64,000 bases of DNA from Pseudomonas sihuiensis (GTDB lineage: Bacteria; Pseudomonadota; Gammaproteobacteria; Pseudomonadales; Pseudomonadaceae). Below, one piece after another: positions 35,911 through 46,720 of this stretch. The stretch spans positions 2,728,001 to 2,792,000 of the forward strand of contig NZ_LT629797.1 in assembly GCF_900106015.1 (NCBI RefSeq), written 5' to 3'. The notes under the pieces are model-generated. The model was not told the DNA's origin, made no database searches, and saw only the letters and a list, made by a program, of their open reading frames with translations. Made by a program: the position numbers and the translations under genes. The stretch's first letter is position 1. Each line of letters starts with the position of its first letter.

Positions 35911-37059
35911 TCACACCGCACAGAGTTTCTCGGCGGCCTGGCGCAGGGTTTCTTCACGCTTGGCGAAGCAGAAGCGCACCAGGCGCATATCCTCGGGCGC
36001 CGACTGGTAGAACACCGACACCGGGATCGCCGCCACGCCGTGCTCACGCGTCAGCCACTCGGCCATGGCCACGTCGTCCAGATCGGGGCGAATGGCCGAA
36101 TAGTCGGCCAACTGGAAATAGGTACCCGGAGCGCGGGTGAAGGTGAAGCGCGAGCCAGCCAGCAGATCGCAGAACAGGTCGCGCCTGGCCTGGTAAAAAG
36201 CCGGCAGCTCCTCGACATGCTCGGGGTGCGCGGCCATGAAGTCGGCCAGTGCGAACTGCAGCGGCGTCACGCCGCAGAAATTGACGTACTGATGGATCTT
36301 GCGTAGTTCCGCGGTCAGTGCCGGCGGCGCCACCACGTAGCCAGTCTTCCAGCCAGTCACGTGATAAGTCTTGCCGAAAGAGCTGACCACAAAGGCGCGC
36401 TGATACAGCTCGTCGTGGGCCAGCACGCTGGCATGGCGGGCGCCGTCGTAGATCAGGTGCTCATAGACCTCGTCGCTGATCACATGGATATCGCGGCCAC
36501 GAATCAGCTCGGCCAGCTTGTCCAGGTCGGCACGGGTCAGCAGCGCACCACTGGGGTTGTGCGGGGAGTTGAGGAAGATCAGCCGGGTGCGCGGGCTGAT
36601 GGCATCACTCAGGCGCTGCCAGTCCACGGCGAAATCCGGCAATGCCAGCGGCACATGCACACAGCGCCCGCCGGCCAGCTCCACCGACGGCTCGTAGCTG
36701 TCGTAACAAGGGTCGAGGACGATGGCTTCATCACCCGGACGGATCAGCGCCTGTACCGCGCAAAAGATCGCCTCGGTGGCGCCGGGGGTGATGGTGATCT
36801 CGCTGTCGGCATCACGCTGCACGCCATAGCTGCGGGCGATCTTCGCCGCCACCTGCTGGCGCAGACTGGGCAACCCGGTCATCGGCGAATACTGGTTGCG
36901 CCCTTCCATGACGTGGCGCGCCACGGCTTCGCGCAACTCCTGCGGCCCATCGAAATCTGGGAAACCCTGGGACAGATTGATCGCGCCAGTCTCCAGAGCG
37001 AGCTGGGACATCCGCGTGAAGATGGTGGTGCCGACGTTGGGCAGTTTGCTGACGAGCAT
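35911..37059 (-). CDS. PLP-dependent aminotransferase (methionine/glutamine transaminase type)
   Basis: 382 residues, fold type I, class I/II aminotransferase. PLP lysine Lys230 in SFGKTYHVTGWK, NSPHNPSG loop at 164-171, and the Arg in VRFCFAK at the carboxylate site. Overall closest in pattern to E. coli YbdL (methionine aminotransferase) and MtnE. It likely regenerates methionine from 4-methylthio-2-oxobutyrate with glutamine as donor, feeding the omega-amidase encoded next door. The REP-bearing gap between them may lower joint expression. Confidence 0.88.
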   Translation of the reverse strand: MLVSKLPNVGTTIFTRMSQLALETGAINLSQGFPDFDGPQELREAVARHVMEGRNQYSPMTGLPSLRQQVAAKIARSYGVQRDADSEITITPGATEAIFCAVQALIRPGDEAIVLDPCYDSYEPSVELAGGRCVHVPLALPDFAVDWQRLSDAISPRTRLIFLNSPHNPSGALLTRADLDKLAELIRGRDIHVISDEVYEHLIYDGARHASVLAHDELYQRAFVVSSFGKTYHVTGWKTGYVVAPPALTAELRKIHQYVNFCGVTPLQFALADFMAAHPEHVEELPAFYQARRDLFCDLLAGSRFTFTRAPGTYFQLADYSAIRPDLDDVAMAEWLTREHGVAAIPVSVFYQSAPEDMRLVRFCFAKREETLRQAAEKLCAV

Positions 37060-37201
37060 CGCGACTTCCTACGAAGAACTAGGCAAGCCGCGAGGATAGC
37101 CGAAGGGCGCCATAGGCGGCACCCGCAGTGCTTATGAAAAAGAGCTGGAAGCTTATGCCGTGCACGCCGAGCGTTCTCCGGCGTGCACGCTTCTGCAGAG
37201 C

Positions 37202-38692
37202 TTACTTGCGCTTGTCCTTGCGCTTGTCCTTGCGCTTCTTCTCGGCCTTCTTGTGGTGGCTCATCAGGCGACGCTTCTTGTTCACCTGGCGGTCGGTGAG
37301 CTTGTTCTTGTTGCCCTCGTAGGGGTTCTCGCCACCCTTGTACTCGATGCGAATCGGCGTACCGACCAGTTTCAGCACACGGCGGAAGGTGTTTTCCAGG
37401 TAACGGGAGTAGGCGCGCGGTACGGCGTCGACCTGGTTACCGTGAATCACGATCAGCGGCGGGTTGGCACCGCCCAGGTGGGCATAGCGCAGCTTGATGC
37501 GGCGACCATTGACCAGAGGCGGCGCGTGGTCGCTGACGGCGTCTTCGAGAATCTGCGTCAGGCGGCTGGTCGGCCAGCGGGTGATGGCCGACTTGAACGA
37601 GGCCTGCACCGACTTGTACAGATGGCCGACGCCAGTACCGTGCAGGGCAGAGATGAAGTGGATATCGGCGAAGTCGACGAAGAACAGCCGGCGCTCCAGC
37701 TCGGTCTTCACGTAATCCTTCTGCCCCTGGTCCATGCCGTCCCACTTGTTCAGGGCGATGACCAGGGCGCGGCCGCTTTCCAGCACGAAGCCAAGCAGGT
37801 TGAGGTCGTGGTCGACCACGCCTTCGCGGGCATCCATGACGAACACCACGACGTTGGAGTCCTGAATGGCCTGCAGCGTCTTGACCACGGAGAACTTCTC
37901 CACGGCCTCGAAGATCTTGCCGCGACGGCGCACGCCGGCGGTGTCGATCAGGGTGTACTTCTCGTCGTCACGCTCGAACGGGATGTAGATGCTGTCGCGC
38001 GTGGTGCCAGCCTGGTCATAGACGATGACCCGCTCTTCGCCGAGCATACGGTTGACCAGGGTCGACTTGCCCACGTTGGGGCGGCCGATGATGGCCAGCT
38101 TGATGCCATCCTTCTCGCTCGGGCCGGGAATGCGCTTGGCCTCCTGGCCTTCCAGCACTTCTTCCTCTTCTTCGGCGCCCTCTTCCGGCTCACCAGCGTC
38201 CTTTGGGAAAGCGCCGAGAACCACTTCGAGCATCTGGGTGATGCCACGACCATGGGCACCGGCAATCGCCAGCGGTTCGCCAAGGCCCATGGGGCTGAAC
38301 TCGGCGCGAGCCAGGTCGACGTCGAGGTTGTCGACCTTGTTCACCACCAGGAAGCTCTGCTTGTTACGACGGCGCAGGTGCTCGCCGATCATCTGGTCGG
38401 AGGCGGTCATGCCGGCGCGCGCGTCCACCAGGAACAGCACGGCATCGGCCTCTTCAATGGCCTGTAGCGATTGCTCGGCCATCTTCGCGTCGATGCCTTC
38501 TTCGTCACCGGAAATACCCCCGGTGTCGATCACGATGTAGGTGCGCCCCTGCCACTTCGCCTCGCCATACTGGCGGTCGCGGGTCAGACCGGACAGGTCG
38601 CCGACGATGGCGTCGCGGCTGCGGGTCAGGCGGTTGAAGAGTGTGGACTTGCCGACGTTCGGCCGGCCCACCAGGGCAATTACGGGAACCAT
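37202..38692 (-). CDS. der: Ribosome-assembly GTPase Der (EngA)
   Basis: 496 residues. Two tandem G domains, each with its P-loop: GRPNVGKS at residues 8-15 and again in the second domain ([17 protein letters not shown]), plus a C-terminal KH-like domain and a Lys/Arg-rich tail ([16 protein letters not shown]). The acidic linker between the G domains ([15 protein letters not shown]) is typical. Essential for 50S subunit maturation. Start ATG 38692 ([12 protein letters not shown]) is the normal one; a frame extended to 38776 would add 28 unconserved residues. Confidence 0.97.
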   Translation of the reverse strand: MVPVIALVGRPNVGKSTLFNRLTRSRDAIVGDLSGLTRDRQYGEAKWQGRTYIVIDTGGISGDEEGIDAKMAEQSLQAIEEADAVLFLVDARAGMTASDQMIGEHLRRRNKQSFLVVNKVDNLDVDLARAEFSPMGLGEPLAIAGAHGRGITQMLEVVLGAFPKDAGEPEEGAEEEEEVLEGQEAKRIPGPSEKDGIKLAIIGRPNVGKSTLVNRMLGEERVIVYDQAGTTRDSIYIPFERDDEKYTLIDTAGVRRRGKIFEAVEKFSVVKTLQAIQDSNVVVFVMDAREGVVDHDLNLLGFVLESGRALVIALNKWDGMDQGQKDYVKTELERRLFFVDFADIHFISALHGTGVGHLYKSVQASFKSAITRWPTSRLTQILEDAVSDHAPPLVNGRRIKLRYAHLGGANPPLIVIHGNQVDAVPRAYSRYLENTFRRVLKLVGTPIRIEYKGGENPYEGNKNKLTDRQVNKKRRLMSHHKKAEKKRKDKRKDKRK

Positions 38693-38805
38693 CAGGCTCT
38701 CCACTTGAGTTAATTCAGAAAATGCAAAGGCCGCTGCACGGGCAGCGGCCGGAATCTGTTGCGCTGCTGCATCCAAGACTCAGGTCTGGATGCAGCATAG
38801 TCGGT

Positions 38806-39957
38806 TCATTTGATGGTCAGTGCCACCAACTTGCCGCTGTTGCCGTAGACGTACAGCCAATCCCCGACAACCAACGGCTGGGCACGCAGGCCATCGCTGT
38901 CGATGCGGGTACGACCGACGAAACGACCATCGACCTGGCTCAGCAGATGCAGATAGCCTTCCACATCGCCCACGGCCACGTAACTGGAGAACACCTGCGG
39001 TGCCGACAGCTGACGACGCGCCAGGGAGTCGTTGCTCCACAGAGCCGAAGCGCTACGCTCGTCGATACCTTCGACGGTGCCACTGGCATGGCTGACGTAT
39101 ACGTTACCGAAACCCTGAGCGACGCCTACCGAACTGGATGCCTCGCGTTGCCACAGCACACGACCAGACTCCAGATCCATGGCAGCGACACGGCCCTGAT
39201 AGCTCACTGCGTAGACGGTGCCACCGGACAACAGCAAGCCGCCATCGATATCCACCACGCGCTCGAGTTCGGAACGACCTTGTGGTACGGCAACGCGCTG
39301 CTCCCAAACCGGCAGGCCGCGCTGGGCGTCGACCGCGACCACCTTGCCGCTGGACAGGCCAGCGACCACCAGACGGTTGGTCACCAGCGGAGCGCCAGTG
39401 CCGCGCAGGGTCAGTACGGCCGGGGTGTTCTCGACGATCCAGCGCTGGCTACCGGTGCTGGCATCGAAGGCGATCAGGCGATCGTCCTGGGTCTGCACCA
39501 CGACGATATCGCCATTGGTCGCTGGTGCAGCCAGCACTTCGCTGGTCACGCGCGAGCGCCACTGTTCTTCACCGTCGCTGGAGTCGAGCGCGATCACTTC
39601 GCCCTTGAGCGTACCTACCAGTACCTGGCCGTAGCCCACGCCAATGGCGCCGGAAACCGGGATGTCGAGCTTCTTGCGCCAGATGACCTTGCCGCTGGTG
39701 CGGTCCATGGCCATCACCAGGCCTTCGACGTCGGCGGCGTAGATCACCTCGCCATCGATGGCCGGTACCAGCATATTGAAGGTTTCGCCCTGACCATCAC
39801 CGACAGAACGGCTCCATTCGGTACGCAACTCGACTTCTTCGTCGAATTTGGTCAGTTCGGCGGGCGGCAGTTCCTTCTTGCTATTGCTGCTGCAACCCAC
39901 GGCCAGAACGGCCAGAGCCAGCAGTGCGGCATTCTTCCAACGCATCACGTCACGCAT
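38806..39957 (-). CDS. bamB: BAM complex lipoprotein BamB
   Basis: 383 residues. Lipoprotein signal with lipobox LAVGC (Cys22), then an eight-bladed PQQ/WD-like beta-propeller (repeats such as VIWRKKLDIPVSGAIGVG and DGEEQWRSRV). Outer-membrane-anchored, periplasmic subunit that assists BamA in barrel assembly. The start overlaps the stop of yfgM by 8 bp, so the pair is co-translated, followed by der. Confidence 0.95.
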   Translation of the reverse strand: MRDVMRWKNAALLALAVLAVGCSSNSKKELPPAELTKFDEEVELRTEWSRSVGDGQGETFNMLVPAIDGEVIYAADVEGLVMAMDRTSGKVIWRKKLDIPVSGAIGVGYGQVLVGTLKGEVIALDSSDGEEQWRSRVTSEVLAAPATNGDIVVVQTQDDRLIAFDASTGSQRWIVENTPAVLTLRGTGAPLVTNRLVVAGLSSGKVVAVDAQRGLPVWEQRVAVPQGRSELERVVDIDGGLLLSGGTVYAVSYQGRVAAMDLESGRVLWQREASSSVGVAQGFGNVYVSHASGTVEGIDERSASALWSNDSLARRQLSAPQVFSSYVAVGDVEGYLHLLSQVDGRFVGRTRIDSDGLRAQPLVVGDWLYVYGNSGKLVALTIK

Positions 39958-40588
39958 CCCCTTTTGCCAGGTCGTCCAGCTTCATCTGCAGACCGCCAAC
40001 AGCGGCGTCTTCGGCCAGCGCATCCTTGGCCTTCTGATAGGCGGCGTGCGCGTCATCGCTGCGACCCAGCTGTACCAGCAGGTCGCCCTTGAGTTCTTCA
40101 CGGCTAGCGAGGAAAGCTTCCTCGACCTTGGCATCGAGCAGTTTCAACGCATCATCAGCCTTGTTCTGCGCGGCCAGCACACGGGCCAGGCGCTGACGTG
40201 CCAGCTCATTGAGCGTGGCGTCGGCAGGCTTGTCGAGCACGCGCTGTAGCGCTGCAGCGGCATCGTCGAGGCGGTCCGCCTCGACGGCGACCTTGGCGAC
40301 GAAAAGGCTGCCGTACTGGGCGTAGTGGCTACCGCCAAACTCGCTGTCGAGCTTGCCGGCCAGTTCGGCAACCTTCGCGGCGTCGGGCTTGCCGGCCGGG
40401 TCCAGTGCGGTTTCCAGCAGTTGCTGGTAGATCACCGAGGCGCTCTGCGCCTGATTGACCTGATACTTCTGCCAGCCCTGCCAGCCGAATACGGCTACCA
40501 GCGCCAGTACGCCGCCGGCCAACAAAGGCTTGCCGTTGCGATCCCACCAATCCTTGAGTTGCGCGATCTGTTCGTCTTCGGTCTGCAT
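39950..40588 (-). CDS. yfgM: YfgM-like tetratricopeptide membrane protein
   Basis: 212 residues. A short cytosolic start (MQTEDEQIAQLKDWWDRNG), one membrane segment (GGVLALVAVFGWQGWQKY, about residues 25-42), then a periplasmic TPR-like region. YfgM is an ancillary subunit of the SecYEG translocon that works with PpiD. It sits between hisS and bamB, the standard context. Confidence 0.93.
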   Translation of the reverse strand: MQTEDEQIAQLKDWWDRNGKPLLAGGVLALVAVFGWQGWQKYQVNQAQSASVIYQQLLETALDPAGKPDAAKVAELAGKLDSEFGGSHYAQYGSLFVAKVAVEADRLDDAAAALQRVLDKPADATLNELARQRLARVLAAQNKADDALKLLDAKVEEAFLASREELKGDLLVQLGRSDDAHAAYQKAKDALAEDAAVGGLQMKLDDLAKGDA

Positions 40589-40620
40589 GTCTAACCCCGT
40601 ACTCCTAATCGAGAGCCTGC

Positions 40621-41907
40621 TCAGGCCTGCTGGCAGGCAGCCAGATGCTCAGCCAGAGCATCCCAGGCAACGCTTTGTTGTTCACTGTCGTCGCGCAGCG
40701 GCTTGCAACCTACCACGCGCCCTGCCAATTCGTCGTCCCCCAGAATCAGCGCATAGCGTGCACCGCTCTTGTCGGCCTTCTTGAACTGGCTCTTGAAGCT
40801 GCCGCCACCGCTATTGAGCAGCAGACGCAAACCCGGCAACTCGTCGCGCAGACGCTCGGTCAGCGTCAGCGCCGCCAGCTCCGCCGCCTCGCCAAAGGCG
40901 CAGACGTAGACATCGGCAGCGCGATTGAGCTCGGCCGGCAACAAGTCCAGGGTTTCCAGCAGCAGCACCAGGCGCTCGACACCCATGGCGAAGCCGACAC
41001 CCGGCGTGGCTTTGCCACCCAGTTGTGCCACCAGGCCGTCGTAGCGACCACCGGCGCATACCGTGCCTTGAGCACCAAGCTTGTCGGTGACCCACTCGAA
41101 CACGGTGCGGTTGTAGTAATCCAGACCGCGCACCAGTTTGTGGTTGATCTGATAGCGAATGCCAGCTGCATCCAGACGCGCCTTGACGCCCTCGAAATGC
41201 AGACGCGACTCCTCGTCGAGGTAGTCGCCCAAGGTCGGCGCACCGACCAGCACGGCCTGGGTCGCCTCGTTCTTGCTGTCGAGAATGCGCAGCGGATTGG
41301 TGGTCAGACGACGCTGGCTGTCCTCGTCGAGCTGGTCGAAGCGCTCCTGCAGGTAGGCCACCAGGGCGTCGCGATACGCAGCGCGCGCCTCGCTGGAACC
41401 CAGGCTGTTGAGCTGCAGGGTCACGGCATCGGCCAGGCCGAGTTTCTTCCACAGACGCCAGGTAAGCACGATCAGCTCGGCATCGACGTCAGGCCCCGGC
41501 AGGTTGAAGGCTTCCACACCCACCTGATGGAACTGGCGATAACGGCCTTTCTGCGGCTTCTCGTAGCGGAACATGGGGCCGGCGTACCACAACTTCTGCA
41601 CCTGGCCGCCACCGGACAAACCATGCTCGAGCACGGCGCGCACGCAACCGGCGGTGCCTTCGGGGCGCAGAGTCAGGGATTCTTCGTTGCGGTCGAGGAA
41701 GGTGTACATCTCCTTGTCGACCACGTCGGTGCCCTCGCCGATGCCCCGGGCGAACAGCTCGGTGTACTCGACGATGGGCAAGCGGATTTCCTTGTAGCCG
41801 TAGCCGTCGAGCAGGCTGACCAAGGTGCTTTCCAGGTAACGCCAGGCAGGCGTCTGCTCCGGCAGAATATCGTTCATGCCACGGATGGCTTGCAGGGACT
41901 TGCTCAA
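40621..41907 (-). CDS. hisS: Histidyl-tRNA synthetase
   Basis: 428 residues, class II synthetase. Motif 2 region ([17 protein letters not shown]), histidine-specific [13 protein letters not shown], motif 3 (GFAMGVERL), and a C-terminal anticodon-binding domain. Begins [18 protein letters not shown], the normal start. Preceded by ispG and followed by yfgM in one run. Confidence 0.98.
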   Translation of the reverse strand: MSKSLQAIRGMNDILPEQTPAWRYLESTLVSLLDGYGYKEIRLPIVEYTELFARGIGEGTDVVDKEMYTFLDRNEESLTLRPEGTAGCVRAVLEHGLSGGGQVQKLWYAGPMFRYEKPQKGRYRQFHQVGVEAFNLPGPDVDAELIVLTWRLWKKLGLADAVTLQLNSLGSSEARAAYRDALVAYLQERFDQLDEDSQRRLTTNPLRILDSKNEATQAVLVGAPTLGDYLDEESRLHFEGVKARLDAAGIRYQINHKLVRGLDYYNRTVFEWVTDKLGAQGTVCAGGRYDGLVAQLGGKATPGVGFAMGVERLVLLLETLDLLPAELNRAADVYVCAFGEAAELAALTLTERLRDELPGLRLLLNSGGGSFKSQFKKADKSGARYALILGDDELAGRVVGCKPLRDDSEQQSVAWDALAEHLAACQQA

Positions 41908-41927
41908 TTGTATTCCTTACGCACGGA

Positions 41928-43040
41928 TCAGCCGCGCACAATCACGGCGGCATCAGCGGCGACCTTTTCGGCTGCCTTGTCGCGAATGAGCTTTTCCAGC
42001 TCGTCCACCAGGTTTTCGTTGGTCAGCTTCGAGGCCGGTTTGCCATCGATATAGACCAGATTGTTCGGGCTGCCGCCAGTGAGACCGATATGCGCCTCCT
42101 TGGCTTCGCCAGGGCCATTGACCACGCAGCCGATCACGGCCACGTCCAGCGGCACCAGCAGGTCCTCGACGCGGGCTTCCAGCTCGTTCATGGTCTTGAC
42201 CACATCGAAGTTCTGCCGCGAGCAGCTCGGGCAGGCGATGAAGTTGATGCCACGCGAACGCAGACGCAAAGACTTGAGAATGTCGAAGCCAACCTTGATC
42301 TCTTCCACCGGGTCGGCGGCCAGCGAGATGCGGATGGTATCGCCAATCCCCTCGGCCAGCAGCATGCCCAGGCCGACTGCGGACTTCACGGTACCGGAGC
42401 GCAGGCCGCCGGCTTCAGTAATGCCCAGGTGCAGCGGTTGCTCGATCTGCTTGGCCAGCAGGCGATAGGCCTCGACGGCCATGAACACGTCGGAGGCCTT
42501 CACGCTGACCTTGAAATCGGGGAAGTTAAGGCGATCCAGGTGCTCGACATGGCGCAGCGCGGATTCCACCAGCGCCGCGGGAGTCGGCTCGCCGTACTTC
42601 TTCTGCAGATCCTTCTCCAGGGAACCGGCGTTGACGCCGATGCGGATCGGAATGCCCTTGTCACGAGCAGCCTCGACCACCGCCTTGACGCGATCCTCGC
42701 GGCCGATATTGCCGGGGTTGATGCGCAGGCAGTCGACACCCAGCTCTGCCACACGCAGAGCGATCTGGTAGTCGAAATGGATGTCAGCCACCAGTGGTAC
42801 GCGCACCTGCTGTTTGATGCGGCCAAAGGCCTCGGCGGCTTCCATATCCGGCACGGAAACACGCACGATATCAGCGCCGGCATTTTCCAGGCGCTGGATC
42901 TGCGCCACGGTAGCAGCCACATCGTTGGTGTCGGTGTTGGTCATGCTCTGCACCGCGATCGGCGCATCGCCGCCCACCGGTACCGAGCCAACCCAGATCT
43001 TGCGCGACAGTCGGCGCTTGATCGGCGATTCGCAATGCAT
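41928..43040 (-). CDS. ispG: 4-hydroxy-3-methylbut-2-enyl-diphosphate synthase
   Basis: 370 residues. N-terminal TIM barrel ([20 protein letters not shown]) and C-terminal [4Fe-4S] domain with [10 protein letters not shown] and [16 protein letters not shown] supplying the cluster cysteines. It makes HMBPP in the MEP isoprenoid pathway. Start ATG 43040 lies 3 bp from the stop of rodZ, so they are tightly coupled; the link of rodZ-ispG-hisS is conserved in gammaproteobacteria. Confidence 0.97.
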   Translation of the reverse strand: MHCESPIKRRLSRKIWVGSVPVGGDAPIAVQSMTNTDTNDVAATVAQIQRLENAGADIVRVSVPDMEAAEAFGRIKQQVRVPLVADIHFDYQIALRVAELGVDCLRINPGNIGREDRVKAVVEAARDKGIPIRIGVNAGSLEKDLQKKYGEPTPAALVESALRHVEHLDRLNFPDFKVSVKASDVFMAVEAYRLLAKQIEQPLHLGITEAGGLRSGTVKSAVGLGMLLAEGIGDTIRISLAADPVEEIKVGFDILKSLRLRSRGINFIACPSCSRQNFDVVKTMNELEARVEDLLVPLDVAVIGCVVNGPGEAKEAHIGLTGGSPNNLVYIDGKPASKLTNENLVDELEKLIRDKAAEKVAADAAVIVRG

Positions 43041-43043
43041 GCT

Positions 43044-44024
43044 TTACAACCCCAGTTTCAGGCGCGCGGTTTCGCCAGTCATGTGCGGCGCAACGTCAAC
43101 GCTTTCGCCGTTGTAGGCCACCTGGGCACCACGGGCAAAACCCAGACGCAGTTCCAGCGGTGCCTTGCCAGCAAGTTCGATACGTTCACCGCTGCGTTTG
43201 AGTGCGCTTAGCAGGACCTTGCCATCAGCATCGGTAACCTGAGTCCAGCAATCGGCGGTGAACTGCACGTTGAGCACACCCTGCCCAGCAGAGGCGGCTA
43301 CAGGCGTTGCAGGTTCGGCTGCAGGTGCAGCCGGAGCAGGAGCAGCCGGTGTATTCGATACAGGCGCAGCAGGAGCCTCTTGCACGCTTTCAGCGGTGCC
43401 GGTTTCGGCAGCAGGCTGTTCTGCGGTGCTGACAGCTTCTGGTGCTTCACCTGGCTCGACCGGCAGCAGCAGCGGGCTGCTCTGCTCGTTGCCCTGAGCG
43501 GCGATCACCGCCTGGTCTTCCGGCTCGGCAAGCGAGTGCACCTGAGTGGTACCGTCGGCGCCTTCCACCTCCACATGCTCGAGCCCCAGATCAGCCAAGC
43601 TGGCCACCGGGCGGCCCTGATCCTGCCACCAGAGAAAACCTGCACCGATCAACGCCAGCAACAACAGGAAGCTGACCAGACGCAGGATGCTCTGCGAATA
43701 GCGCACGGGCTCTTCGATACGTCCCAAGGCATGCACACTGCTACCAGAGGCATCTGTCCCGGTGAACTGATCGAACTCCATCACCAGCCGGTTCTGGTCC
43801 ATTTCGAGAAGCTTGGCATAGGCGCGAATGTAACCACGGGCGAAGGTGGTACCCGGCAGTTTGTCGAAAGCACCGGCCTCGATCTGGGCAAGACGTTGAG
43901 GAGTCAGGTTGAGCTGAGTCGCCACCTCGGCGACGCTCCACCCTTTGATCTCCCGGGCCTGACGCAGACTTTCACCCGGATTGGTCGGCATCGGCTGTGT
44001 CACTTCGCTATGTGCCGCGTTCAT
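43044..44024 (-). CDS. rodZ: Cytoskeleton protein RodZ
   Basis: 326 residues. N-terminal Cro/CI-type HTH (LRQAREIKGWSVAEVATQLNLTPQRLAQIE, about 20-49) that binds MreB, one membrane segment (about 113-133), an Ala/Pro/Glu-rich periplasmic linker (about 190-245) and a C-terminal DUF4115 domain. It keeps rod shape by linking MreB to the wall machinery. The ATG overlaps the stop of pilF (ATGA). Confidence 0.95.
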   Translation of the reverse strand: MNAAHSEVTQPMPTNPGESLRQAREIKGWSVAEVATQLNLTPQRLAQIEAGAFDKLPGTTFARGYIRAYAKLLEMDQNRLVMEFDQFTGTDASGSSVHALGRIEEPVRYSQSILRLVSFLLLLALIGAGFLWWQDQGRPVASLADLGLEHVEVEGADGTTQVHSLAEPEDQAVIAAQGNEQSSPLLLPVEPGEAPEAVSTAEQPAAETGTAESVQEAPAAPVSNTPAAPAPAAPAAEPATPVAASAGQGVLNVQFTADCWTQVTDADGKVLLSALKRSGERIELAGKAPLELRLGFARGAQVAYNGESVDVAPHMTGETARLKLGL

Positions 44025-44782
44025 TGTTGCCCCGAAACAAATTGCTGATATTCCTGAGAGGCCGGATACAGGCGACGCAACTGCAGGCCCAGACTGGCGG
44101 CCTTGTCACGATCCTCGAATACGTCGGCCAAACGTGCGCCGAGCAGCAGGCTGCGCGCATTCTGTGGTGCCATTTCGCTGTAGCTGTCGTAGTAACGACG
44201 CGCTGGCACGTACTCCTTGTCCTCATAGGACAGAACGGCCATTTCCAGCAATGCGCGTGGCTGACGACTACTCAGGCGCAAGGCGCGCTGGAAGTACTCT
44301 TTGGCCTGCTCACGCTGACCGAGCTGCAGAGCGGTCATGCCCAGATTCTCGAAAACCCGGGAACGCTCTGGATAGAGGTTGTCCTCTGCAGCTTTGAGAT
44401 AGGTGCTCATGGCCTCCTGATAACGCTTCTGCTCAAACAGGAAACCACCATAGTTGTTTAGCAGACGGGCGTCCTTCGGGCGCTGGGACAGCGCTTTGCG
44501 AAAATGCTCATCGGCCAGCTTTGGCTCCATTTCCAGCTGGAAGGCCATAGCTAGCGCGGCATGCGCGTCTGCATTCGACGAATCGAGATCAAGTGCATTC
44601 TTCAGCGGCACCTTGGCGCGCTGCGTGTCGCCCTGCTGGATATAGGCAAGACCCAACTGAACATAGGCATCGCGTGCTTCGTCACGCCCCTTGGCCGTAC
44701 GCATGGGGTCAATATTGCCCGTGGTGACGCAACCAGCGAGCAGACTGACAACGAGCAACAACAGCGCTGGGCGCAGGATCAT
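44021..44782 (-). CDS. pilF: Type IV pilus pilotin PilF (PilW)
   Basis: 253 residues. Lipoprotein signal (ILRPALLLLVVSLLAGC; Cys19) followed by about six TPR repeats (ARDAYVQLGLAYIQQGDTQR, ARLLNNYGGFLFEQKRYQEA). PilF carries the PilQ secretin to the outer membrane. ATG 44782 is chosen because GAGAGG lies 6 bp before it; the ATG at 44788 directly abuts that ribosome site. Overlaps rodZ. Confidence 0.94.
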   Translation of the reverse strand: MILRPALLLLVVSLLAGCVTTGNIDPMRTAKGRDEARDAYVQLGLAYIQQGDTQRAKVPLKNALDLDSSNADAHAALAMAFQLEMEPKLADEHFRKALSQRPKDARLLNNYGGFLFEQKRYQEAMSTYLKAAEDNLYPERSRVFENLGMTALQLGQREQAKEYFQRALRLSSRQPRALLEMAVLSYEDKEYVPARRYYDSYSEMAPQNARSLLLGARLADVFEDRDKAASLGLQLRRLYPASQEYQQFVSGQQ

Positions 44783-44795
44783 AGGCATCCTCTCT

Positions 44796-45944
44796 TCAAT
44801 TTCGATTGGCGGCAGCATGAGGCTCTTGCGCCTCGTTGCCCAGCTGGCGCACGGCGATGTAACGCTCGCTGCGCCGAGTACGGTCCATGACCTGGCCAAC
44901 CAACTGGCCGCAAGCCGCATCGATATCGTCACCGCGGGTAGTACGTACCGTGACGTTATGGCCGGCCTTGTGCAACAGGTCCTGGAAGCGGCGAATGGCG
45001 TTATTGCTCGGCCGCTCGTACCCCGAGAAGGGGAAGGGATTAAACGGAATCAGGTTGATCTTGCAAGGTACATCGGCCAGAAGTGCGACCATCTGCTCAG
45101 CGTGCGCGGGCTGATCGTTGACACCTTTGAGCAGGGTGTACTCGATGGTCAGCACACGTTTCTCGCCAAGTTTGGAGATATAGCGCTTACAGGCGGCCAG
45201 AAGCATTTCCAGCGGGTACTTCTTGTTGATAGGCACCAGCTGATTGCGCAGCTCGTCGTTGGGTGCGTGCAACGACAGGGCCAGGGACACGTCGATGACC
45301 TCGGCCAGCTTGTCGATCATCGGCACCACGCCGGAGGTGGACAGGGTTACCTTGCGCTTGGAAATGCCGTAGCCAAGGTCGTCCATCATGATCTGCATGG
45401 CAGAGACGACGTTATCGAAGTTCAGCAGCGGCTCGCCCATGCCCATCATCACCACGTTGGTAATGGCGCGATCGACCTTCGCGGGAACGGTGCCAAAGGA
45501 CTTGTTGGCGATCCACACCTGGCCGATGATCTCGGCGCTGGTCAGGTCGCTGTTGAAGCCTTGCTTGCCGGTGGAGCAGAAGCTGCAATCCAGGGCGCAA
45601 CCAGCCTGCGACGACACACACAGCGTGCCACGGCCGTTCTGCGGGATGTACACGGTTTCCACGCAGCTACCCGACGCCACGCGCACCACCCACTTGCGCG
45701 TGCCATCGGCAGAAATGTTTTCGCTGACCACTTCCGGGCCGCGAATCTCGGCAGAGGCCTCGAGCTTCTCGCGCAAGGCCTTGCCGACATTGGTCATGGC
45801 GGCGAAATCATCGACGCCAAAGTGATGAATCCACTTCATTACCTGGCCGGCACGGAAGCGCTTCTCGCCGATGGACTCGAAGAACTGTTCCATTTCCGGC
45901 TGGGTCAGGCCCAGCAGGTTGATCTTGCCGGTGGTATTGGTCAT
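44796..45944 (-). CDS. rlmN: 23S rRNA A2503 / tRNA A37 methyltransferase RlmN
   Basis: 382 residues, radical-SAM enzyme. The cluster motif CALDCSFC (CxxxCxxC) and the catalytic cysteine near the C-terminus (AACGQL) are present. Methylates C2 of A2503 in 23S rRNA and of A37 in some tRNAs. Located between ndk and pilF as in other pseudomonads. Confidence 0.97.
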   Translation of the reverse strand: MTNTTGKINLLGLTQPEMEQFFESIGEKRFRAGQVMKWIHHFGVDDFAAMTNVGKALREKLEASAEIRGPEVVSENISADGTRKWVVRVASGSCVETVYIPQNGRGTLCVSSQAGCALDCSFCSTGKQGFNSDLTSAEIIGQVWIANKSFGTVPAKVDRAITNVVMMGMGEPLLNFDNVVSAMQIMMDDLGYGISKRKVTLSTSGVVPMIDKLAEVIDVSLALSLHAPNDELRNQLVPINKKYPLEMLLAACKRYISKLGEKRVLTIEYTLLKGVNDQPAHAEQMVALLADVPCKINLIPFNPFPFSGYERPSNNAIRRFQDLLHKAGHNVTVRTTRGDDIDAACGQLVGQVMDRTRRSERYIAVRQLGNEAQEPHAAANRN

Positions 45945-45970
45945 GGCTTCACCCTCGCATCATTCGCCAA

Positions 45971-46402
45971 TCAGCGAATGCGCGCGCACAGCTCGGTAGC
46001 GGAGAAGAAGTAAGCGATCTCGCGAGCAGCAGAGGCTTCGGAATCCGAACCGTGAACAGCATTTTCGTCGATGGAAACGGCGAAGTCAGCACGGATGGTG
46101 CCGGCAGCCGCTTCTTTCGGGTTGGTGGCACCCATCAGCTCGCGGTTTTTCAGAACGGCGTCTTCACCTTCCAGAACCTGAACGATGACCGGACCGGAGG
46201 TCATGAAGGCAACCAGATCCTTGAAGAAGCCACGCTCGCTGTGCTCAGCGTAGAAACCAGCGGCTTCGCGCTCGGACAGTTGCACCATCTTCGAAGCAAC
46301 AACGCGCAGGCCGGCTTTTTCGAAACGGGTGGTGATCTCACCGATGACGTTCTTGGCAACGGCGTCAGGCTTGATGATGGAGAAAGTACGTTGAACAGCC
46401 AT
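45971..46402 (-). CDS. ndk: Nucleoside diphosphate kinase
   Basis: 143 residues. Active-site His117 in [13 protein letters not shown], and the [11 protein letters not shown] start. Transfers phosphate from ATP to other NDPs. It has its own 5' region after the isc terminator. Confidence 0.98.
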   Translation of the reverse strand: MAVQRTFSIIKPDAVAKNVIGEITTRFEKAGLRVVASKMVQLSEREAAGFYAEHSERGFFKDLVAFMTSGPVIVQVLEGEDAVLKNRELMGATNPKEAAAGTIRADFAVSIDENAVHGSDSEASAAREIAYFFSATELCARIR

Positions 46403-46431
46403 GTGAAGCTCCAGAAACTTTAGGGTTAAAG

Positions 46432-46464
46432 CGAAAAATTAAACCCGCGAATTATACGCGGGTT
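46432..46464 (-). terminator. Rho-independent terminator of the isc operon
   Basis: Read leftward, AACCCGCG pairs with CGCGGGTTT and is followed by AATTTTTC. The loop contains TATAAT, which could double as the -10 of the ndk promoter. Confidence 0.7.
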
Positions 46465-46503
46465 CCGGTTAAAAGCGTAGGGCGAGCGCCGTAAGCGCCT
46501 GTT

Positions 46504-46704
46504 TCAATCGAGTTCTTCGATCCAGGCGGCCTGTATCGCCTCCAGGACCTTCTCTCCCCCACGCTGCGGGTCATCGGAGAACTCCGGCAACTCCACGACC
46601 CAGCGATGCAGATCGACAAAGTTGACGTAGCGCGGATCGACATCCGGCTTCTGCTCGCTCAACTCGATGGCGATGTCCAGTACATCGACCCATTTCAGAC
46701 TCAT
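46504..46704 (-). CDS. iscX: Fe-S assembly protein IscX
   Basis: 66 residues, acidic, all-helical, with the standard MSLKWVDVLDIAIELSEQKP start and PDVDPRYVNFVDLHRWV core. Binds IscS and iron and tunes cluster assembly. Last gene of the isc operon. Confidence 0.95.
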   Translation of the reverse strand: MSLKWVDVLDIAIELSEQKPDVDPRYVNFVDLHRWVVELPEFSDDPQRGGEKVLEAIQAAWIEELD

Positions 46705-46720
46705 GATGATGCTTCCTGGA

